DNA from: Diploscapter coronatus | Lineage: Eukaryota; Nematoda; Chromadorea; Rhabditida; Rhabditidae | Direction of reading: 5' to 3' | DNA: 64,000 bases | Assembly (NCBI GenBank): GCA_964036155.1 | Contig: OZ038422.1 | Coordinates: 84,529,201-84,593,200 of the forward strand | In this document: positions 57,269-64,000 of the stretch, one piece after another | Numbering within the stretch: the first letter of the stretch is position 1 | Layout of the letters: each line of letters begins with the position of its first letter | The notes under the pieces: generated by a model | What the model was told of the DNA's origin: nothing | The model's database searches: none | What the model saw: only the letters and a program-made list of their open reading frames with translations | Translations under genes and position numbers: made by a program

Positions 57269-60200
57269 TTACAAATATTCTTTTTCAAAATCCCTGAGAT
57301 GATTTTCTAAGGTCGGTTTGAGTAATTGTTGACCCGCAGGAGTAAGGTGCATTCCATTGAAAAAATAGCCAAGAAGAGTCTTCGAGTTGAAAAATTGGGG
57401 ATTCTCATAGGGTTTGGTGGCGAAAAATGGATCTCCAACAGGCAAAATCGTACATTTCGAGCAGCTAAATTTATTTTAAATTAAAAAAAAGTGGACTTTA
57501 ATTTCAAATACTTACAGTTTTCCGAGCTCCAAATCACGTTTAATCCCGTTCAAATAATTTTTTCCATTAATAAAATCGGACTAAATTTTCATTAAAAAAA
57601 GAATTTTCGAATAAATCTTTCTTACATTCGTAACATTCTGCTTCTTATCAATTTTATCCGTATATTTTGTGAGGAAATTGTCTATCGGACTAGGGATAGT
57701 TCCAACGATAAATACGTGATATTTCGTTAATTCTTCGTATTTCTACAAACTAAAATGAAAATTATTCCATTTAATTTTTACCTTCAATTGTTCTATAGCC
57801 TCTTTCAAAATTTCATCATCCAATATTTTAGCTGGATTCTCGATAGGCTCATTGATAGCAAAGCTTCTAGCGACGATAAATAGAAAATCGGGCTTGAAGT
57901 CTGTAGCTTGCTCTCTGGAATTACTCTTTTTTTTTTGCAATTTATGAAGATAAAAAATAACTCACAAATAAGTATCAACAATTTTGGAACAACCCTTATT
58001 CTTTTTACTCACGACTAAAACTTCGCAATCTAAAATTCGAATTAAATTTAAATTACTTATTGAGCTAGAAATTTTTAAAAGTATCCCCATTGTACCAAGA
58101 AAGTAATACAGCTTGACTAAAGAATAATGAATAAAGAATCTTTCTACATACTGTTTCGTTCAAATTGGCTATAATGCTACTTTTTGCAAATTTGTCATTG
58201 AACTTACATGAACGAGTAAATTTGCTCATATTTTTGGCATATGAGCCGAAAGTTTCGTAGAACAATTCACCCATATTTGCACCATAACTGTTGCCCAAAA
58301 CCATAATTCGATATTTTCCTTTTTCATTGTACTAAAAATGTATGCTTTTCTTGATATGAATAAAATAAAATATTTTACAGGAAAAGAGCAAAATCCATGC
58401 TCGGTTTTGTTTGGATAGCAATTTGGAATGACCAACATCCTATATTCATTCTTGGCCCAATATCGATTCAATCTGATTGCTTCTTCTAAAATTTGAAATT
58501 ATAAATCAATATTAAAAAAAAAAACAAGATTTACCTCTTGAAATATTGACGCTACTATAGTCAATTATGGCATGATTTTGAGTTTGTTCCAATAGACTTT
58601 CGACGTATTCTGAATTTTTCCTATTTATCGATATTTTGATTTAAAAAACCAACCTGAATTTACAGCTAACGCCAAAACTAATCCATATAAAATGACGATT
58701 AGAATAGTGATTTGCAGTTTTTCTAGTTTAAGATACCATGATTCATATGTCATGTAGACCAAATATGCCAAAAATATCGATGCAAGAATTCCGAATAATG
58801 GGGCTGAAATTATAACTTAGCAATAGTACAAGTTAAAATTTTATATTTTTCAATAAGAAATTAGCAAGTGGTTTAAATTAGTTTCAAGTTTTGAGATGTT
58901 ATCGACAAAATCAATGATATTTTAATGCAAAGTTATTTCAATTCAACTTTAAAAGCGCACCACATGTCAACTCTTCAGGATAGCTGAATTTGACCCAAAC
59001 GAATATCGGCCAGTGAATTAGATATAAAGCATACGAGATATCACCGATCAATACTAGATGTCTAAAATTTTTAAATTAAATTGGGGAAAAATATCCTAAT
59101 AGAATTTTCAGAGAACATAATTTGCTTCAGAACGAATCTCGAAACTTACTTATTCGCCAGAATATTCTTTTCCCCATACGAAGTTCCTGTCAAAATAACA
59201 GCACCAGTGGCAATAGTTGACAAAATTCGTGCTGGTAAAGCTAATAATGGAATTGGAAAGCATGAGATCAGCAAAAGCAGTATTAAGAATAATCCATATT
59301 GAAAATGATGGGTGCAGTTGTAATTGAAACCTAATGTTCTATTTTTGGGTTCTAAAATATCAATCATTATATGTAGAAATTTTCAAATTGTGTTACCTTG
59401 AATATCGGTATCGTTCAGAGAATTCTCATCATCCATGTTATTTTCTTCATCCGAAATTCTTTCAAGAAATGGTAGATCCTCCAGATTTAGAGTCGTATTA
59501 TGATCCAACTTTTGATTCTCAAAAACTTGCGAAAGGAAATACGATTCGATACCAATGTAAAATTGCCAGAATCGTGCGAATACGCTAAAATATTTTTATT
59601 TGTTATAAATTTTCTAAATTTTCATTATTTTTCTTAATCGGTCAGAGTTTAGTCAAATTTTATCGCTATAAAACTACCTATTGAATGATATCGTTTCCGG
59701 TGCAAATAAGTGATAAAGTAATGATAAAACAGCCAGAACAGTCAAATATAAATGAGCAAACCGTGTCATTTCTCTTGAGCAAATATACTAAAATATGTGT
59801 TCATTTTCAAAATATCATGATTTTACCTGATAAATAATGAAAATCATGGGTACAAAGAGGTAGAATTGAATTTCAACTGATAAAGACCAGGTGTGGGTGA
59901 AGACATCTTCGGCTTGTTTTAGCTAAATTATATTTAGAAAAACAATTTAAAATAGTCAAAATAACATTTCTGAAAAAAAAATCTAAAAACTTACCATAAT
60001 AAAATAATTATGGTCATCCGAACGCATAATCACATTCGATGTAAAGCTTATTGCACGGAGTGACGATAAGGAATTCAATTGCACAAATAGATGAGGGAAG
60101 AATAACAACACGCATGATAAAACTAAAATTCATTATTTTTTATAGATATTTTTTAATAGATGGATATTTTAAAATTATTTCAAGAGCTTAAGGTCGTCGT

Positions 60201-60632
60201 GTTAAAATGCTATTAATTCTACAATTCAGTTATTTATTCCAAAAAAAACAACTTACCAATAAAAATGAGAAATACATATAGGGGAATAATCCGTTTGATG
60301 CGTCGATAATAAAACTGAAAAATCGATTTTCGACTGACTGGCTTCGACCCGAATATCATTGTCATCAAAAATCCCGACAATACGAAAAATCTGAAATTTG
60401 ATAAAATTACAAATTTCTATTAATGATAAATTACTGATCAACTCCGAAGTATCCATTTGGAAAATATTGCGGATAAAAATGAAATCCTAGAACGGATAAT
60501 ATTGCAATGCCACGAATACCCTGGAACTGGTTATTTTTAGATTTTGTATATGAAAATTACCTGTAAATCACTTCGTTTGTTATGATTTTGATTCGGTTTA
60601 TTCATTTGATTATTGAACATTTTTTCCGACAT
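57269..60632 (-). CDS. OAC family acyltransferase 3 with C-terminal SGNH domain, second gene
   Basis: About 18 exons, roughly 725 aa, start at 60632 (MSEKMFNNQMNKPN), stop at 57269. Acyl_transf_3 landmarks: LQGIRGIAILSVLGFHFYPQ (conserved His), YFGVDQFFVLSGFL, FQFYYRRIKRIIPLYVFLI, VFTHTWSLSVEIQFYLFVP, FARFWQFYIGIESYF, IGDISYALYLIHWPIFV. The SGNH domain follows: IMVLGNSYGANMG (Ser nucleophile), DFKPDFLFIVARSF, VFIVGTIPSPID, and NGMHLTPAGQ near the end with the His, but with Asn where the catalytic Asp is usual. It probably acylates a secreted glycan or lipid; acceptor unknown. It is only distantly similar to the OAC at 10746-15709, so it is not a recent duplicate. The stop overlaps an AATAAA polyadenylation signal. 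Confidence 0.92.
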
Positions 60633-60646
60633 TTCTTATGACAAAC

Positions 60647-60680
<34 letters not shown>

Positions 60681-60685
60681 TGAGA
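60647..60685. repeat. (GA)n microsatellite in OAC-2 5' flank
   Basis: About 19 GA repeats with one interruption, 15 bp upstream of the OAC start codon (on the minus strand a CT tract). Pyrimidine tracts of this kind are often promoter-proximal in nematodes. Confidence 0.85.
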
Positions 60686-61257
60686 TATTATTGGGAATGC
60701 CTTTTTCCTGTGTTCGGTGAAGTGATAAGAAGGCTGGAATGAGTTCGAGCGATGAAGTTAGTTCTGGGATGCTGTCTGTTTTATGTATGCTAGAACGCTT
60801 GACTCTTAATGACACTATTCAAGGGTAAAATCCAGCTCATAGCAAATAGACCCAAAAAAAACAAGAATCAAGAGCAATGAGAAGAAAGACTGGGGCAGCT
60901 AGGCTCCGCCCAGTGAGAGAGGAGAGGGATCAGGCTATTAGAGAATTGGTCTGTTCCCAAAATTTGTCATCGCGAGTGGAGGCACCCTTTAGGTTTCAAT
61001 TTGAAAATAAAGAAAATTAAGATCACCATTACGATGCTTAGGCACATTTCCTCATTTGATTTTGGAAGGATAATGAATTTGTCACGCATAAACTAATACC
61101 TAAAATAGAAATTGTTGAAATTAATAATAGATGAAAAAGTGTTTTTACTGGAAGACTTTCTCCGAAATCTCTATCCAAACTTGACTGTTTTGAGAAATAG
61201 AAAGTAGGATAAACTGCAAGTAAAGTTCTATTAGAACGAAAGTCAGTCGATTTAAGA

Positions 61258-62575
61258 GTGAATATCAGGGTGGATCAAAGTCGTTATTTCCAGGGGTTCG
61301 CCGATTTGACTAACTTTCATAGGGCTTACTCAGTTTGTCACGCTAATTCTCATGGTGCTATCCGTTTTTCTTTTTTTTTTTTTTTCGTAAAAATGCAAAT
61401 GGGCCAAGTTATGCTAATTTCAAGTTTTTACAGACCCCATGTCAGAAAAAAAATTCGTAACTTCTTTATTTGTAAACCAAATCGAATGCGGTTTTTTTTG
61501 TTTGCATCTGATAGCCCATGAAAAATACCCCATTTTATATCTAACAATGACCATCTTCGAAAATCGATAATTTAGCGGGGAAAGTTACCCTATATACCTG
61601 TACTGCGTTTACAAATGTAATTTGAGTTAACTTCGGAGTTTTCCACAAGATCTTGTAGAGCTCTTCAAGTTGATCAGCTTTTGTTCCAGAACTCCTTCTA
61701 GAATATACACGCGCACACAGAGATATGAATTTTTAAAATAACATAAAAAGGCATTATGCTGAATTTGGCCATTGCATTTCAAAATATTCTGGAGCTCAAA
61801 TGGTAATCAATTCAAGGTCGATCTTGCAATGAAAGTTGTTCACCATGTTCCTCTACACAACATACTGAATGAACGAATTTTTACAACGTCTTTTACGCGT
61901 AAAGATAATACGAGCCGCAAAGTACGCAATTATAACGCGAAAGGTGCGCATTTCTGCCGAAATTAATATTCAAAAATTCTTATTTTATTGTCTGGTAATC
62001 TAAAGACTAAATACTATCCAATAAAAAAGAACCATTCAATTTAGTCCAGAAATAAGAAAGTTATGAGGGGTCAAAGTTGACTCTATGAAATAATCACCCT
62101 GGTTTTACGCGTCCGGACGCATTTTTCATAGTTTCGACGACCATTTTTTTTGAAAATTTTTACATATTCAGATGGAGAATTTAATTCTCTACAAAATAAG
62201 TCCTTTTCCAGCCGGAGTTCGAAACTCTAATTTGGGTAAAAAATCGAAAAACTGCAGTCGACCAGGGTCACATTTTCGGAAATTAATTTTTTGGCGGAAA
62301 TTTGTTGATGATAGCAAGTGGTCGTAGTTACATTATTTGTAGCGTTTTTCATGAGCTGTTCAATGCTGAAAACTATTCAATTTGGTCCACAAATAAGGAA
62401 GTTAGGAATGTTTTCCGAGGTCGGGTCTGTCAAAACTTTAGGCTACCGTAATTCTGCATATGATAGCTTCTACGAAAAACGGATAGCACCATGAGAATCG
62501 GTGTAAAAAACTGAACAATATACGTGAAAATCAGCCAAATCTACGGACTCCTGGAAACATCGACTTTAGTCCTTA
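61258..62575. mobile_element. Foldback-like element containing a ~335-bp-family unit
   Basis: The left arm (TTTCCAGGGGTTCGCCGATT, TAATTCTCATGGTGCTATCC) is mirrored at 62470-62575 (ACGGATAGCACCATGAGAAT, CAGCCAAATCTACGGACTCC). The interior 61575-62070 resembles units of the 17100-19804 element (TTGTTCACCATG, CTACACAACATACTGAA, TTTACGCGTAAA), so it is a degraded relative. Confidence 0.65.
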
Positions 62576-62591
62576 CGGACATTCAGCCTTA

Positions 62592-63250
62592 AAATCATTT
62601 CTGCTTTGGAATTTAACAAAATCGTTGCATTAAGACCTAGGAGCATTTTTGTCAGACAAACAATTATAAGGGAAGGTGGGTCTCAGAGGGGTCTTTAACA
62701 ATGGCTCTTCCTAGATCTTGTTATATTCATTTTCATAGCCTAATTTATTCTAATATGTTGTGATAATAAATTATTGAAATATTGAGGCAGATGTTATTGG
62801 CTTTTCGGATATTTTCAACTGAACTTCTAACGAAAAATACATTTACAAATTTATTAGCTTAATTTTTGATAGCTAAATTAAAAATCCTCTTCGACTCATT
62901 TTTTATAGTAAAAAGTCCTCTGATGTTCTTTGTAAACATTCCATCGGGCCTTTTCAGTTTCATTACAGACTGCTACATTGTTAACTCAGCTGTTTGCTGT
63001 CTCCAAAAATCAAACGTCTGCATCAATGTGTAGGAAGTAAATTTAAAAATTTGAAAAAAAAAATCTGCTTCCTCATTCGCCAAATACAGCGGTGTATCAA
63101 AGGATCACGTAGATGGAAAAAAAATATCATAGAAATCGCTTTCAGGGAAAAAAACTGATAGATCTGAGAATGTATAAGTATATAACCTTATCAAGTTAGA
63201 TTTTTAATGTTCAGAATGTGTCATAATATATGATCTTTATCGTCATAATT
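62592..63250 (+). repeat. Dispersed repeat family R3, copy 3
   Basis: Same strand as 24990-25640, with TCATTTCTGCTTTGGAATTT at the left and TCTGAGAATGTATAAGT near the right. The peptide frame of copies 1 and 2 is truncated here because the left end is missing. Confidence 0.75.
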
Positions 63251-63957
63251 ATGCATCGTTGTGCATTTTTTAAAACTTTCGATTTAAGCACCCTTTGCTA
63301 CTTTTATCATTTGTATCATTTTCATTACAAAATGCTCAGACTTAGAGAGCATTTGAGCAGATTCTAAAAATATACGAAAGATATATAACAAAATCGAAAC
63401 AAAAGTTTTGACGTCATCACGTGTAAAGGGAAATTTTTAATACGTAAGGCTTAGAGTAAAAATTATTATGAAATATTTATGAGATAAATCGCACGACCAT
63501 CTTGATTTATATCATTCAAGCGCCTGGGTATACTGAAGTTAAACCCAGAGCTACTCGGTTCATGAAGTTCAGAATAGATTAAGAAACATGAGATCGAAAA
63601 AAATTTTAGTCGATACGTTCACATTTTTGGTCATCGAATACATTTAGATGAGAATAAATGTTATCTGCATCTTATTTATTTTTCATGCTTTTGTTTATAG
63701 CTATCAATTTAAATGATCTGATGACAGATAAATTTGGCACACGACTTAAGACGCATTCTTTGAGTAACCATAACAAAATATAAAGAGCGGCCAGACAATT
63801 GCAAAAGTGCCTCGAATCCGGATCCAACTCATATGGATGGATACCCCCTTGGACCCTAATCACAAAAATGGGAAGATCAGGCTCCGCCCTCTAAAGTGAG
63901 CGGGGTTAGGTGGGGGTCAAAGTCGAGAGTTTTGACGATTTGTCTGTAAACAGGAGG
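63251..63957. other. Intergenic, nothing recognised
   Basis: No exon or repeat identified. CAGGCTCCGCCCTCTAAAG near 63880 recalls the CTCCGCCCA motif of the TATAGT foldbacks. Confidence 0.4.
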
Positions 63958-64000
63958 TATAGTTTATTCTGAGTAAGTGGATACTGCATACATTTTGCAA
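63958..64000. mobile_element. TATAGT foldback element, copy 3, cut by window edge
   Basis: TATAGTTTATTCTGAGTAAG followed by GGATACTGCATACATTTTGC, the same first 43 bp as 50316-51100; the rest lies beyond the window. Confidence 0.8.

Noticed and set aside
57269..57300. Retention of TAATAAATG as both stop and start of another gene
   Set aside because: It fits the OAC-2 stop overlapping an AATAAA signal; no downstream minus-strand gene begins there.
10746..60632. The two OAC genes as a recent duplicate pair like the FkbM genes
   Set aside because: They share only family motifs, have different exon plans and no flanking similarity, so they are old paralogues.

Overview
The window looks like nuclear DNA of a rhabditid-type nematode. 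It is AT-rich. Its genes are split into many small exons, with nematode-style TTTCAG/TTTTAG acceptors and many introns of only 45-60 bp. It carries two families I know essentially only from nematodes (DUF273 and DUF268) together with nematode-expanded families: OAC-type acyltransferases, FkbM-like methyltransferases and GT11-like fucosyltransferases. I cannot name the species. Almost every real gene is multi-exon, so I rebuilt genes by matching protein motifs across introns and checking splice phase. Where exon lengths are quoted, the spliced CDS is divisible by three.

Layout. 1817-4923(-) DUF273 glycosyltransferase-like protein. 6448-7997(+) FkbM-type methyltransferase copy 1. 8.1-10.5 kb transposon remnants. 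10746-15709(+) OAC acyltransferase with SGNH domain. 16.1-20.2 kb foldback elements, one built of ~335-bp satellite units. 20259-22423(-) GT11-like fucosyltransferase A. 22.5-29.5 kb mostly inverted repeats. 29689-32148(+) DUF268 protein. 32738-33455(+) an unrecognised, probably broken secreted gene. 35650-38306(-) GT43 glucuronosyltransferase with a coding minisatellite. 40061-42212(+) GT11-like fucosyltransferase B. 42.6-44.5 kb repeats and an LTR-like insert. 44611-49953(-) UDP-glucose 6-dehydrogenase (sqv-4 type), with a foldback element and a solo LTR in its introns. 50.3-51.9 kb foldbacks. 52339-54459(-) FkbM copy 2, an inverted duplicate of copy 1. 57269-60632(-) second OAC. 60.6-64 kb repeats.

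The unifying theme is glycan chemistry. UDP-glucose dehydrogenase makes UDP-glucuronate, the donor used by the GT43 enzyme. Two GT11-like enzymes, a DUF273 putative glycosyltransferase, two FkbM methyltransferases, two acyltransferases of the sugar-acylating type and a methyltransferase-like DUF268 protein surround them. Ten of the eleven gene-like loci could act on one extracellular or secretory-pathway glycan. Such physical clustering is unusual for an animal genome and is the main candidate for an undescribed system here. The linkage is seen in the sequence; a shared pathway is inference.

Other standouts: four apparent GC-AG introns among roughly 90; inverted duplication of the FkbM gene with a hairpin inserted next to the start codon of one copy only; and a solo LTR with a perfect 5-bp target duplication that carries a very GC-rich palindrome inside a UDP-glucose dehydrogenase intron.
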